From the NCBI RefSeq assembly GCF_013426205.1, contig NC_089423.1, positions 1,984,001 through 2,048,000 of the forward strand: a DNA stretch of 64,000 nucleotides, written 5' to 3'. Shown here piece after piece: positions 1 to 11,597 of the stretch. Each line of letters opens with the position of its first letter. Position 1 is the first letter of the stretch. Source of the stretch: Metarhizium brunneum (Eukaryota > Ascomycota > Sordariomycetes > Hypocreales > Clavicipitaceae). The notes beneath the pieces were generated by a model. It was not told where the DNA came from. It searched no databases and worked only from the letters and a program-made list of their open reading frames with translations. The position numbers and the translations under genes are program-made.

Positions 1-166
1 ACGTGGCTTAGGAAACATGCCAAGGGTGGAGGCTGATCCGGCTGTCGTCTGAAGAAGTCGACTGGTAAGATATTAAAACCATATTGAAGATGAAATCCAG
101 CAATACGCCAAAAGACTTACTTCGTATTTCTGGAAATTCGGCCACAATTCCGTCAAATGTCGACAT
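1..166 (-). CDS. Artemis/SNM1-type DNA-repair metallo-beta-lactamase, 5' end only
   Basis: The gene starts at the ATG at 166 and leaves the window at position 1. Exon 1 is 121-166; an intron at 62-120 has a GTAAGT donor and a CAG acceptor; exon 2 starts at 61. The spliced product opens with MSTFDGI, runs through FPEIRIDFFR and PPPLACFLSHV, and stops at the window edge just where this family has its HSDH metal-binding motif. Family knowledge: these nucleases process DNA ends and interstrand cross-links in the nucleus. Only about 35 residues are visible, so the subfamily (Artemis-like or Pso2-like) cannot be fixed. An in-frame TTG further upstream was ignored in favour of the ATG. Confidence 0.75.
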
Positions 167-700
167 GATGATTTGTGCCTTGGACTGCTCAGCTGTACCT
201 GTCGTGCACTTGTGGTGCGCAAAAGTCGTCAAAGTGACAGGCTAATCATGTACACTTCTTGGACTTAGTCTCGGCACTTCGTGCAGATGTGTTCGCAGTC
301 AATTAGTGACAGCCATGAGATAAAAGTAGCAGGCCAACGCCGTCGTGAATCTGGACCAGTTTGCGATGTTCACGATGGATACTTGGTACTTAGTAGTCTA
401 CTAGATATATATGGTACTGTGTGAGTTGCGATACTACTACTGTGTCGCGCCGCCACCCACAATTCACGAGCAAGGATATGCACAAGTTAGAAATCAGGAT
501 TGTATGTATGTATACTGATAACTATAGTTCAATTGAATTCTTTTCGTATCCTTACTCCAAAGGAAAACAAATGCATCGCAAAATAAGTCAACTTTCTAAG
601 TACAGATCAAATTCGAAGCAAATGAAGACGCGCTAACACTTCTCGAACATATTTACGACTTCTCCACCATGTTTATGACTTCTCGATGTTTTCAACGCTT
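167..700. other. intergenic, 3' flank of the isocyanide synthase and promoter of the nuclease gene
   Basis: No coding region is supported here. The segment separates two minus-strand genes and must hold the terminator of one and the promoter of the other. A short TGTATG repeat lies near 500; I see no other clear signal. Confidence 0.5.
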
Positions 701-2841
701 CTAGTCAAAGTGGATTCGCCAGAGCTCCCGATCGCTTCCAGCGGTGAAGTCGCTTCGCGTGTGCATCATCAAGATGTTGTCGCTCACAACCAGGTCACCC
801 TTCTCCCAAATGTGGTAGTATGCAACTCGCCTGTCGTGAAGCGTGGCGTCAATGGCTTCACAAATGGCCTGGTTGCTCGCTTCATCATGGTCGTCGAGGG
901 TGACCAGGGTAGCCTCGAACTGCGTCTTGGTCTGCGGCCATGGCTCGTGATATCGGAGGCATGGCTTGCCCGTCGTAGGATGAGAAATAACCAACGGAAG
1001 CCCCTTCAGCTTGGTTGCGTCGAAGGAGGATGTCGAGACTGCCCACGTCTTCTTCGCGAGGTCCTCCACCGTCAGCCACTTGGGCAGATACTTGAAGAAC
1101 ATGGTTGACGAGGAGAACAATGTGAAGCCAGTGTCCCTGGGGGAGGAGGTGGCGCCAACGAAAAACTGGAAGCTATGGAGTTGTCAGCTACTTATCTCAG
1201 ACCGCTATACTTGGGAAAATTCAACAACTTACTGGGGAGGAACGGAGACGCAAACTTCTTCGCCCTTGTCATTGACCTGTGTGGCGGTCTTGAAAAGTCC
1301 ATCGTAGTGGAATGGCATCCACTCGGCCGAAAGGACGTTGTTGAGGCCGCGAGTGTCTGTGCCTTGGTCCTTGACCTCAAGAACAAGCCCAAATTTCCAT
1401 GGCAGAGGCTCACCAAACTCCTTGGACTTCTCGATGAAAGCCTCTTTCTTGGGATTCTTGAAGAATCCACGCATGATAACTGGAGAGCTGATCTCAGACA
1501 ATGATCGAACCTTCTTCGCATCAACGTCATTGATGGTCAAGGAACCCGGCCCAGCGGCTGGCTTCAACAACCAACCACTTGGATATATCGGCTCGAAAGT
1601 CACACCACCCTTCTCAGTGCCCCAAGAAAAGAGATCCGACTTTTCACGATAATAGCTAGGGTGTCCATTCTCCAAGACCAACTCGTACGTTTCGTCCTTT
1701 TCGAAATCGGATCGCATACCAGAGACCACCGTACCATCGAGCTTGTAACCAACGGTGCAGTGCCATGGCGTTGTGAACATGGTGGTGGTGGGAAGCAGGC
1801 TGACTGAGAGTTTGTTGGCACCAGTGGAAGGATGAATCGACAGACGAACATGGTCCTTGTACTTTTGTCGAACAGCGCTTGCAAATGCCTTTCCGAATTG
1901 TTAGTCAACGTGCACCGAAAACCCAGTGGTCCGAGGTTGATGAAAAAAAACTCACATCTCCGCGATACATCATTTGTTTTGCGATATACTCGATTCCGCG
2001 CTTATACCTAGACTTGCTTCGATCCTCTTGAAGCGGGTAGACTTCTGCCAAGTCGGTTTCCAGGAATTTGATGTAGCCTCTGTATGTAAGGCATACATCT
2101 TCAATTTGGCACACTTCCTTCCATTCCCAATTTGGGTTGCCGAAAGTGTTGAGGAGGGATCGGCGGAAATTCGATGCGTTTGCGACATAGGTCATCTCAT
2201 CCAGCTCATTTGGCAGAGAGATGGGCACAAGGTCTCGCAGTCGGCAGAAGTCAATCTGGGTGAAGCCCTTTGCCTTGGCCAGCAGCCGAAGGTTCTCACC
2301 ATATGACCAGACATCCTTATCAGGGACACCAAGAAGATCTACGTTGATCAGCCTCGAGACACAACATACAAATGCAAAGATCGGCCGCAGGATAGAACTC
2401 ACCATTGTATACAAGACCGTCCGAGATGATGGTGAGTTTAGCCCCAGGGGGGTATATGTCTGTAATGGCTTGGCATAATCCGTTAAGGTGGCTTAAAGCA
2501 AGTTCTTCTGCCCTGTCGGGATTCTTGCCGAGAACCTTTGCTGATCTGTTTGGAGACTTGAAGGGGAAGGCTGGAAGGCACATTGGGACAGCCTTGCCAG
2601 CTTTGATGTGGCTGTAAATGACGGCCAGAAACTTCAAGCCGCCTTCGCCTGCTCCAACTGGATCATCTTTTGACTTTTGCAAACGATATCGGTCGATTAC
2701 ACCCAGAATTCTTGATGCGGTGTCGAGAGCGGATGCATCTACCAAGTGTGGGAAGTCGTCAATGTTGAGGCTTCGAGGACTCTTGGTTCCCTTGGCCTCC
2801 GCAGAGGCGGCTTCAAGCGCTGGTGATACGGCACTGGGCAT
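701..2841 (-). CDS. isocyanide synthase-TauD dioxygenase fusion (DIT1/PvcA domain plus Fe(II)/2-oxoglutarate oxygenase)
   Basis: Four exons (2403-2841, 1956-2338, 1233-1888, 701-1172) join in phase into 649 residues; the introns are 64, 67 and 60 nt, with GTGAGT or GTAAGT donors. Residues about 25-310 are a DIT1/PvcA isocyanide synthase domain: the conserved SDGLVYND spans intron 1 and is followed by LLGVPD and WSYG. Residues about 330-649 are a TauD-type oxygenase with an HxD pair (HYD, residues 468-470), a distal His near 630 in MMHTR and a C-terminal Arg in WRIHFD, the usual iron and 2-oxoglutarate ligands. Bacterial PvcA/IsnA and the fungal xanthocillin enzyme XanB turn the amino group of an aromatic amino acid into an isocyanide; the fused oxygenase usually catalyses oxidative decarboxylation or desaturation. 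The start is the ATG before PSAVSP. The substrate is unknown. The flavin monooxygenase gene at 4944 is divergent and likely shares control. Confidence 0.9.
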
Positions 2842-4943
2842 GGTATAAGAGAAAGAAGGAGCAGATAGATGGTGAGAGGATATAGGACTTGTTGGGATGA
2901 TGTTGAAGGATGGAATGAAGAGGTTGAGATGCAGGATTGAGTGCAGGATGAGCGCCGTTTATGAGTTCGAAGGATCGCATACTAACCTCCCGTTGTCTGA
3001 TGCCTCTTGACTGCATCCACCACATGGGGTATGGCATGGTGGGCTGCCATCAGCAGTGTTTCGTCAGCAACAGAGAGAGAGCTCTTGACTGACTTGCAAA
3101 TTTACGGGTCTTGTGCACCGAAAACAAATAGGGGTGAAGACTCAAGAGTACGGAGCATTGCCTTGAGCATACATATTGAGCAAGGGTGCAGGGGTCAGGT
3201 CTAACAGCTACGTGATTCGTGGTGATGGCTACGAATAGCGCTGTAGGTGGTATAGGCTCAATGCCGATTCCAGCTTTGATCATTGCCGGTACCAGTTTTA
3301 CCAGTTGCTAACAGTTCCACACAGAAATGAAGGGCGTAAGACTGACCCCAACCGACTCTCCGCAGAGGGGCGTTGAAACAGGGACCAGCAGGTAAATGAC
3401 ACGCCAGAGCAGCACTCCATCACACTACTCACGATTGATTACTCGGCGTCGTGAGGAACTTATGGGTCAGTGATCAGGATAGAGTGGCCAGGTCCATCAT
3501 GTCACTATGTGGATATCTAGGAAATCGACTTGGCGGGATTCATGGATTGCTTGATCATCAGTTCCATCGCGGGAAGGGCCATGGGACGAGACCACATGAA
3601 GGACACGAACGACACGAACGACACCAGCCTCGAGCATTCAGCCCTAACCAGCACCTTGTATCTAGGAAGAGGCGCCAAGAGGATGGGATGAAGCCCTTGG
3701 GGAGTTTCCATTACTTCGGTTAAGGTCCAGCTGCATAGCTAGTCTGTGCCTACGCCTGAGGACTTGCCTTTTCAGGGTGATGGACCGAATCGGCTGGCTC
3801 AAAGCAACCATGACACCGTGTATGATTACGTCTTTGCGCCAACGACGGCTGTCTCTGGGATGCAGGATTCGAAAATCCTTCTAGTCTAGGAGCTTGATTT
3901 GGCGAAACCGAGCGCTAGAACGGATGACAGGCGCTGGTGGTGTAACATCGGCCCTCCAGGGTCCATGACATTCAATGGTTCGACAATCTTTGGACAACGA
4001 AGCGCGCCGGCTTCTTCATTTCGGTGGATGTGGGATTTTTCCGCCATCGATGAGCCGACATGACAGCATCTCCGCGCCGGGCTGCGTGTCCTGCTATGCG
4101 CCGGGCATACACTGTACATAGAGTATTTGTGCAATGACATGCCGCCAAGCGGCACAGCACGGCGCGCGACGGGAAAGATGAAACTGTCGTGGCTTGGGAG
4201 GCGGCTTTAATCTACCTGGTCCGGTCGACTTACTCGTGCCCGGGGGGGCCCACTGTTGAAGCCTCGACGTTACGCAACTTTATTCCCAGGAAGCTTGGAT
4301 ATAGAGTGTGCTACTCGTTGCTTGGCGAGATCACCGAGTGGGATGGCAGTAAGGAGTGCCGATTATCAGAGCCGCGCGCGGTGGGGTTTGCTGATTCCAC
4401 TGGGCACCGGGCATGGGCTTGATGTGGATGGAAGACATCCTGGTTGTCTGACAACATTTGAACCCTGCCACTAGTCGACGCTTGACTAGTTGCTGTAAGT
4501 ACAGCCTGTCGCGCAACTTTGTCGAATAATGACCAGTCTCAGAAGCCGGGCCCGCCGAAGCTCAGTACGATGCAATATGAATCGTCTACTGTCCATTCAA
4601 AGCTCCTATTATGAGATGAGACCGGGCTGGGGCCACAGGGATGAAAGCTGGAACTGCTTGCCGCTGCTCTTCGGCGTGTTTCACTGAGCGACTCATGAAT
4701 GGTCATAGCCGCAGCTGTTAATCCTTATGCATACAAATTTTCCGAATCATATCATATGATTTCATTAGTCAGGGACCGCCGCTCGCCTCGATAGATTAAT
4801 GTAAATGTACACATCTGCTCCTACTCAACCAGCATCTCCTTCAAGACTTATTGACTTTTTATTTTGATAAGACTCGGCGAAAAAAGAAAAAAGAAAAAGA
4901 CAAGACAAAAGACAAGACAAAGGACAAGACAAGACAGACAAAA
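2842..4943. promoter_or_regulatory. divergent intergenic region between isocyanide synthase and monooxygenase
   Basis: This 2.1 kb stretch holds the promoters of two divergent genes and has no supported coding region; an open frame at 3451-3723 on the plus strand is rich in His and Arg and resembles nothing I know. The last 70 bases before the monooxygenase ATG form a purine-rich leader of AAGAC-like units. In Aspergillus fumigatus isocyanide genes are copper-controlled, but I could not point to a convincing copper-response site here. Confidence 0.5.
4877..4943 (+). repeat. A-rich AAGAC/GACAA repeat leader
   Basis: Purine-dominated units of the AAGAC/GACAA type repeat up to the base before the monooxygenase ATG. 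It probably lies in the 5' untranslated region. The reading frame stays open through it but has no in-frame ATG. Confidence 0.6.
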
Positions 4944-6846
4944 ATGCACGCCAACGGAGACATGTCAGCCAAAGTTGCAACCACAGATGTGTGCATCATT
5001 GGCGGTACGTTGTCCAACCCTCCTTTCAACATGTTTACTCTGTCCCGAAAGCATAAACAACTCGAAGACTAACACATCATAGGCGGGCCAACTGGCCTCT
5101 TCACCGGCCTTTTGCTCCACCGCCTTGGCGTTTCTGTCTGCATCATAGGTATGATTCCTTGACATGAAAAACCACTTGCATAAGTCTCTAATCCCGCTCT
5201 GCAGATGGAAAGCCCAGCACTCTTGAGCTGGGAAGAGCTGATGCACTCAATGCGCGAACTCAGCAGTACCTAGAAGTAGCCAAGCTCCTGGATGAGCTCC
5301 TACCTATCGGTCTGAAATGCAACAGTGAGCCGCTTCGTCCCGCCCCTATAGTCGCTTGCGTCAAACTTGACCCCTTGCTTACCTGTGCCCGCAGCCAGCT
5401 CTACTTTTGCGGATGGAGAGTTCAAGTCGCGCCAGAACACATGGTGGGTTGGCCTTGAGAACACGCTGCACAGGAATTTCCTCATGGTTGGGCAGCCAGT
5501 CGTGGAAAAGCTCATTGCCAGCAAGCTTGGCGAGGGCCTCGTGCGTTTCGGGGAACAAGTCGTGTCCGTGACCGAGGACGACGAGGGCGTTGAAACCGTG
5601 ACGGACTCCGGTTTCAGGGTTCGCAGCAAGTACGCCGTAGGCTCTGACGGCGCAAGGTCCATGGTTCGCCAAGCAATCGGAGCCACGTTTACTGGAACAA
5701 AGCCTGAAATGCTGTGGGCGGTCTTGGATACCTTTATTGACACCGACTTTCCTCTCTGCCCAGAGATCATCACCTTTCAGCTGAATGGACAGTCTCGCGT
5801 CTCGTGGATTCCCAGAGAGCGCGGCATGTGCCGATTTTACGTGCTCCTGGACGGAGAGGTGACGCAGGCACGAGCTGAAGAGTCGATTGTAGAGCACATG
5901 GCTCCCCATAGGGTCGAGTTCAAGAAGACCGAGTGGTACAGCACCTTTGACGGTACGTCTCGAATGTTTATCCACCTGCTAAATGTTTTTCCGCGTCTGC
6001 CCGAGTCGTAAAGATGGCGGGATACTTACTAACGGCCCACGCAGTCAAGGAGAGAATTGCGTCAACCTTTATCTCCAAAGATGGGTCCGGCCGTATCATT
6101 CTCGCAGGTGATGCGGCCCATGTTCACTCAGTGAACGGCGGCCAGGGGCTCAACACGGGCATGTCGGATGCCTTCAATCTTGCTTGGCGTCTGGCACAGG
6201 TCGTAAAGGACCAGAACCTTCAGCCAGGGGCCGCGCAGAAAATCATCGGGAGCTACGACACCGAGAGGCGAAGCACGGCGCGAGATGTCATCGACGTTGC
6301 CGCGGCTCTGGTCAGAGACACCGTCCACACCGCCAAGCAGTATGTTGGTACTATTGAGAAGAATGCAGGGTACATCACTGGTAAGCGAGAGCATGCACGA
6401 CGAGGCAGAAGAAGACGAGCTAACATGGAGTGTGCGCGAACAAAGGCATGGGAGTAACCTATCGCGAGTCTGGCTCCCCTCTGGTGCAGGCCTCAGAGCA
6501 CGGCATCTGGACGGCAGGCAACAGATGCCCCGATATGATCCTGAATAAGGCGGATGGGGCTGAGACCAGGCTCTACACAGAAACAACCTACGGCAAGTAT
6601 TTGGTTTTGCACATTGGCGGAGCGCCAGCCCCCGACTTTGGTTTCAGCGACATTGTAACCCACTACACGATTCGCCCTGCGTCCGAGTCGGCGGCTGGGG
6701 GTGACGACTCGGGCAGGACTTACACGGCAGACTGGGCATCCAAGGACGATCCGTTTGTGGTAGTAGTCAGACCAGACATGTACCTTGGCTTTGTGGGTGG
6801 AAGTTCGGATGAGGCCAAGGCATATCTCACGGAGCTATACCTGTAA
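4944..6846 (+). CDS. FAD-dependent aromatic monooxygenase (phenol 2-monooxygenase/PHBH type)
   Basis: Six exons (4944-5004, 5083-5148, 5205-5324, 5395-5952, 6045-6380, 6446-6846) join in phase to 513 residues. The N-terminus has the dinucleotide-binding motif IIGGGPTGL at residues 18-26; the middle has GSDGARS, the DG motif; then ILAGDAAH, the GD motif that binds FAD ribitol, followed by NGGQGLNTG. The last 130 residues look like the thioredoxin-fold tail of the phenol hydroxylase group. These enzymes use NADPH and O2 to hydroxylate aromatic rings. The gene is divergent from the isocyanide synthase, so a tailoring role on an aromatic isocyanide is a reasonable inference. The ATG at 4944 is the first in frame. 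The acceptor at 6445 is the least certain splice site. Confidence 0.88.
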
Positions 6847-7260
6847 CATGGGCTGGGGTTGTTCGGCTAGCAGTAGTGTAGTAGTAGAATTAGAAGCTCT
6901 CAGGGTTGATGGAATGAAATGATTGTTCGTATAGTATCTGCCGGCGTCAAAACATCGCTGCAAGTGTCATGCCATGGTAGTCGCACAGTACATGTACACA
7001 AAAAACGGTTGCCAAGCAATGACTTAGCAAGTTGCCACTGTGCAACAAGCAGCCTCGAGCCGTGGAAACCGTGCATGCCGCAACAGCACCACGTCGACGA
7101 CCGCAGCGACCGCGGTTCGCCCGTTATTATCGACGGATCGGGCCTTGAGCGCATCATTTGGCGACGGCTCACCGAGTGGGAGGATGGGAGCGATCTTGAG
7201 CGAATACTATCGACGCATCTCAACTCGGGCGATGAAACACGGGGTAGTTCGCCGAGCCCT

Positions 7261-7318
7261 GGCACTGGCACTGGCTCTGGCTCTGGCACACGCACTCGCA
7301 CTCGCACAGGCACAGGCC
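7261..7318. repeat. hexamer-like GGCACT/GGCTCT/CGCACT array
   Basis: Blocks of GGCACT, GGCTCT, CGCACT and GGCACA follow each other in a 58 bp run. All frames are open, so long spurious frames of alternating residues appear on both strands. Confidence 0.8.
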
Positions 7319-9262
7319 ATACATAGATGGATGGACATGAAAATCGGAGAGAGCCAGGACCAGGACCAGCATTGATTCGATGGACAGGCATGTCAACTCG
7401 AACCAGGCCAGCTTGGCGGCAGACTCGGGACCAGCTGCAGGCGTCTGGGTGCAGGCGCACACCGTGGTTCGCCTGCTTGGCGAGCGACAAAGGGCTCATC
7501 CAAGTCTATTATCAAGTCTAAATCGATAGCAGAGCCATCGCGGCGACGGGTGCTAGTACACATGGGGCATATTCATGCGCAGGGCAGAGCCGAGATGGGG
7601 TCATAGACTCATGCTCATGACGGGCCTCGAATGCATAAATACATTTATTTGACGATACCTGCGAGCCGGCGGCCCACTGCCATCGAAAAGACGAACCACC
7701 TCGTCCAACGCCAACGCGCTAATCATGTATCCCGCAGTCGCACCGGCCTGATAGTCGAACGATGCCCGACCTGGAGCCGGGAGGCCGCCGCGCGGTGAGG
7801 TGATTTTCAGCTTGCCGCCGTCTCACGGGAACGCCTCGTCAGTCTTCGCCCCGGCGAGAAGGGACGGCAGCTGCTATAAAGCCATCGGCCCCATTATCAG
7901 AGACGGGCGGTTGTATGATTGCGTGCTCGCAACGGGGTCGTAGGCGGATCTGTTAATTTAGGATCTCTACGGGGAAAAGGGCCCGCGCGGGCTAATGTTT
8001 GTGTCGAGACTCCAAGACTCGAGACGTGCTGGCGAGACGGCATTCCGGCCCTTGGGTGCTCGTCGGGGCATTGAAATTTACACAGCCGCGGCATGGACGA
8101 CGGCGGCTCTGGTCGGGACGATAAGAATGTAGGTGACAAGAACTCTGTAGACGAGAGTCGATTGACGCTCAGAGTTGAGCCTCGGGCGTGCTAATTTCTT
8201 TTAGAGCGCTTGATGAGATGGCGCGATGTGACGGCAACCTCTGGGCTTTTTTCCGTTCCTCTTTCCTCTCCTCTCTTGTTCTTGTATTCTCCCGTTTTCT
8301 ACCCCTAGAATGGAAATATTCTCCGGCGACGTCAGGTTCGATTCATTCCTCTCGATTCTGGGTAGCACTGCCATCCCTGGCATGCAACCTCGCGATGCGC
8401 CCATCCCTATCCCTATGCCGACGATGCTACTCACCCAAGTCGTCACCGAGTTTTTTGGTTTGATTTTCAGCCCCTCTCCAGATTTCGGACCCTAATTCCA
8501 CCATCAATGCGACCCTTCCTAGAGCCTCGACTGCCGTCCGTTCCACGTGGCTGACAGAGCTTCGAGGGTTTCGAGAGTTGGCATGGAGAAACGCGAAACC
8601 CTTTTCTCTTGCGGCTGTCAAAGCCCCCTCGCCTTGGTACATATATGTGAAACCAGAGCCTCATGGACTATGTCCCAGGACCCAGCCTCTCCGCCCGATT
8701 CTCCTCCCACAAATGCCGAAGTCCGCGGCCCCAGTCTGGGTCTCAGGGCCGCGGCTGTCCCGTATAACGCGTCAGTGCGGGACGTTGCATGAATAAGATC
8801 TGGTGTCTTCTGATAAGTTTTGGGCGTACGTATATTGACTCGCAACGTGCCAAGGGTTACCCCCCCTGACTGCCGGGAATACGCGACTGATTTGGCATTC
8901 GGCTCCGGCAAGTGCGTGGCTCATCGCTGTATGTATGTAACTTACCCCATACTGGATCACGCTGGATCCCGAGTCGCCCAATGCCGATGTGGCAAGGGTC
9001 TGCCCATTCCTCTTGCATTTTTTCATGTGCGTACATGGGTACAGCGGCGGGCATCCTTGACGACACCCTCCCCCTTCTCCTCTTCCTTTAGCAGGGTAGC
9101 CCTCGAACCTGGTCGTGTACGGAGTATTGTTGTTTTGTATACTCTGTATGTATATACAGAGTAGTAGTAGTACTACAGTGCAATAGCAGAGAGCCCTGCG
9201 GCGCGCATGGATACGGATTCTGTCCGAGGGACACATGGGCAGCTTGGGTGTCAAGCGTCCTG

Positions 9263-9327
9263 ACATGTCCCATCATGTCCCATATCCCATGTCCCATATC
9301 CCATGTCCCGTATCCCATGTCCCATGG
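9263..9327. repeat. tandem CATGTCCCATATCC repeat
   Basis: About four to five units of a 14 bp motif (CATGTCCCATATCC with small variations, including one A-to-G change) lie head to tail. No gene overlaps it. Confidence 0.85.
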
Positions 9328-9894
9328 GCAGATCAGCCTCTGAGCCGTCGGAAAAATAACGGCATCTTGCTAAATGCACACCTTGCCTGGCTTGTGGACC
9401 GTGGGGTAGTCGTACATACTCTGGTATGCGAACGAGGCTAATCCCCGGAGAGAGCGAGATTGCGCGATTGCGATTTCATTCCGCAGAGAGGCTGAGTAGC
9501 GGGTGAATGGGATGATGCCATTATGCATTTCGTTGTTGTCTTTCTCGTGTAAGCCATGCGTGTGCTGCTTTGCGATGGCATCAGACATGTACGATCCCAC
9601 CCGAAAGGAGGTCAACAAGGAATCCAAAGTTCTTTTGCTCTCCGAGCCGAACCGACAAAACTGCTGATTGGCTGCGGCGGATAATCAGCCCAAAGTTTAC
9701 TTTGCCAAGGACCAACATCAGGTGACACCAAGCCTTGAAAGCCCTCCAAAGTTTGTGTGTTTCAGATTGATGCCCTACGTGTTTCGGATTGTTTCTTATG
9801 ATTTGAGCCGTTTTTAGGCTGATAATACCCATCCCTTTGGCTGTGTTAAGGTGCGCTGGATGTAGCTGTCTCCACTTTTCTGCGATACCTGCAG

Positions 9895-9970
9895 GGTACT
9901 TTTTTTGTAACTATTTAGGTACCTAGAGGTTATATACCTACCTAGTACCTGGGTATGTAGGTAGTATAAC
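9895..9970. repeat. TACCTA-rich AT segment
   Basis: Several copies of TACCTA and its complement TAGGTA occur within 75 bp, giving small inverted repeats such as AGGTACCT. The surrounding DNA is AT-rich and non-coding. Confidence 0.6.
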
Positions 9971-10472
9971 TCCTTGTAGGTCAGAAAAGTATCGTGACTT
10001 TAATTTTTATATTATTTTTTAGTAGATTAATGTACCTATGTAATCAGGTTTCTGATTGGCCAGAACCCTAATTCGCTACATCTAATGCACCTCAGCACAG
10101 TCAAAGGGACAGCTTTTTTGACAGCCCACTCTAACAGCTGTTAACGAATAACCTTACAGCTGGCCCCATCCACTGATGTCACACATATGGCTAAACTTTC
10201 AGGGGTTATATATTGTAGTACTATTGTCTTCAAACCAGTTGTTGTTGTTGTTTGCCCTCTCTTGACAGCATAGCATGCATGAGTCAATGACTCTTGTTGC
10301 CTTGACTCGCAACTTCACACCGCTCAAGCTGAAATTTCGAGGGTTCAACTGTGCGCACTCTCTGACAAGTCTAGCGTCACCCTAGAAAAAATTTTAGAAA
10401 AAAAAAAAGTCTTTCTAGAACAAAGTGTCTTGAGTCACGGGCTTCCAAGGGGTTACGCATGCAGCACTACAC

Positions 10473-11597
10473 TCACCATGATACAGACCAGCGTGGCGGC
10501 GTGGCGTTTAAACTCTTGCAAATTGCTCGACTGCCCTCGTTATCCCGCGCCACTTCAGCACAAGACCATTCGTGGCCTGCATACTTGGCATCGGAGAATT
10601 CAACCCCTGTCCGGCGGAGGAGCTTGGCTGCCAGTAACTTGGCGATGCCTCGTCTGCGGTAGCCGTCCTATCGTGCCATGTGAGAAAACCAGCGTGTGGC
10701 CATGATTCACCCGCCACCGGGCAACAGTGCCGGCTCACCTCGCAATGAAGACTTATCAACGAGCCGTGTAGCCCTGTCTCGGTGTCAGCGACAATCCCGG
10801 GTTGCCCTGGAGGAGAGACACAAAGTCACACCAATAAAGGCCCAAGCAATCGGCGTTCCGTCTTGCAGCTTCAACATCAAGCCCGGCAGCTGCACCAGTA
10901 ACTCCCTATATGAGCAGAAACCATCAACATGGCTGCGCTTTTTGGATTTTCGTAAATCATCCTGTCTGCAAGAAGAGACTCACGGCGGCCGGGGAATGTC
11001 CGTTCTCGAAGCAACAAGCCTGCAGTCCTCCAGAGAGGCCGTCCCCCAATGCATTCCCGCCAGATCCAGAGTCTCTTTCAGCTCCGGCACATGCTCCATC
11101 CTAAACAGCCACTTGTCGTAGTCCCGCCGTGCTGTCACTCTTCCCGTCTTGGTCAAGATGTCGTGCACGTCTGAATGCACATTGCCTACAAGTAGACTGT
11201 TGCCGTAGGCTAGCTTGCCGCCGTACTCTCTACGTAGCTCCGCCAGTGTCCGGACAAGATTCATGATATGCCCCTCGTGGACTGGTAGTTCCTCATCACT
11301 CGGCCTACCCTGTTCCATGGACGAGTACATGACCATCTGTGTATCCGGCCCCGTGGAGAGCTCGGCATATGCGGCAGCAAAGCATGTCGGCTTGGTTGGT
11401 CCATCTCCAATCTGGCCGGTATCAGATGAGACAATAATACGCGCATCCGGCCCTGTGCAGTTGCGGTGGACGGCAAATTGAAGCCGTCGAAGAAGCGTGA
11501 GCGAGGCGGGAAGCTGTGAGGCAAGGAGGTGGAGCAATTCTTCAGGAGGAGAGTCAAAGACACTGACTTGTGCATCTGGAGTGTGCGCCCCCATCAT
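10473..11597 (-). CDS. GNAT-family N-acetyltransferase
   Basis: Four exons (10984-11597, 10832-10905, 10739-10773, 10473-10667) join in phase to 305 residues; introns are 78, 58 and 71 nt. The GNAT core is built only after splicing: the strand LKLQDGTPIAWAFIG, then LHGSLISLHCE, then the acetyl-CoA loop DGYRRRGIAKLL, which fits the R/Q-x-x-G-x-G/A signature, and a final part with ARDNEGSRAICKSL and the end RWSVSW. The first 200 residues are the variable N-terminal half found in fungal FR47-like members. Substrate unknown. The 35-nt third exon is tiny but bounded by good splice sites and keeps a known family motif intact. Two adjacent ATGs (11597, 11594) are possible starts. Confidence 0.82.

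Larger units (their letters stand above)
6847..10472. other. gene-poor intergenic stretch, 3.6 kb
   Basis: No reading frame here shows a recognisable domain, good start and splice logic. The stretch holds three low-complexity arrays (7261-7318, 9263-9327, 9895-9970), listed separately, and an AT-rich segment at about 9895-10060. It must contain the 3' ends of the monooxygenase and of the GNAT gene. I cannot exclude a small multi-exon gene or a non-coding RNA. Confidence 0.5.

Noticed and set aside
3866..3900. Possible tRNA T-arm (GGATTCGAAAATCC)
   Set aside because: The loop length is wrong and no matching acceptor, D-arm or anticodon arm can be drawn around it.
8188..8463. 91-codon plus-strand frame in the gap after the monooxygenase
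   Set aside because: Leu/Ser/Phe-rich chance frame with no homology and no good start context.
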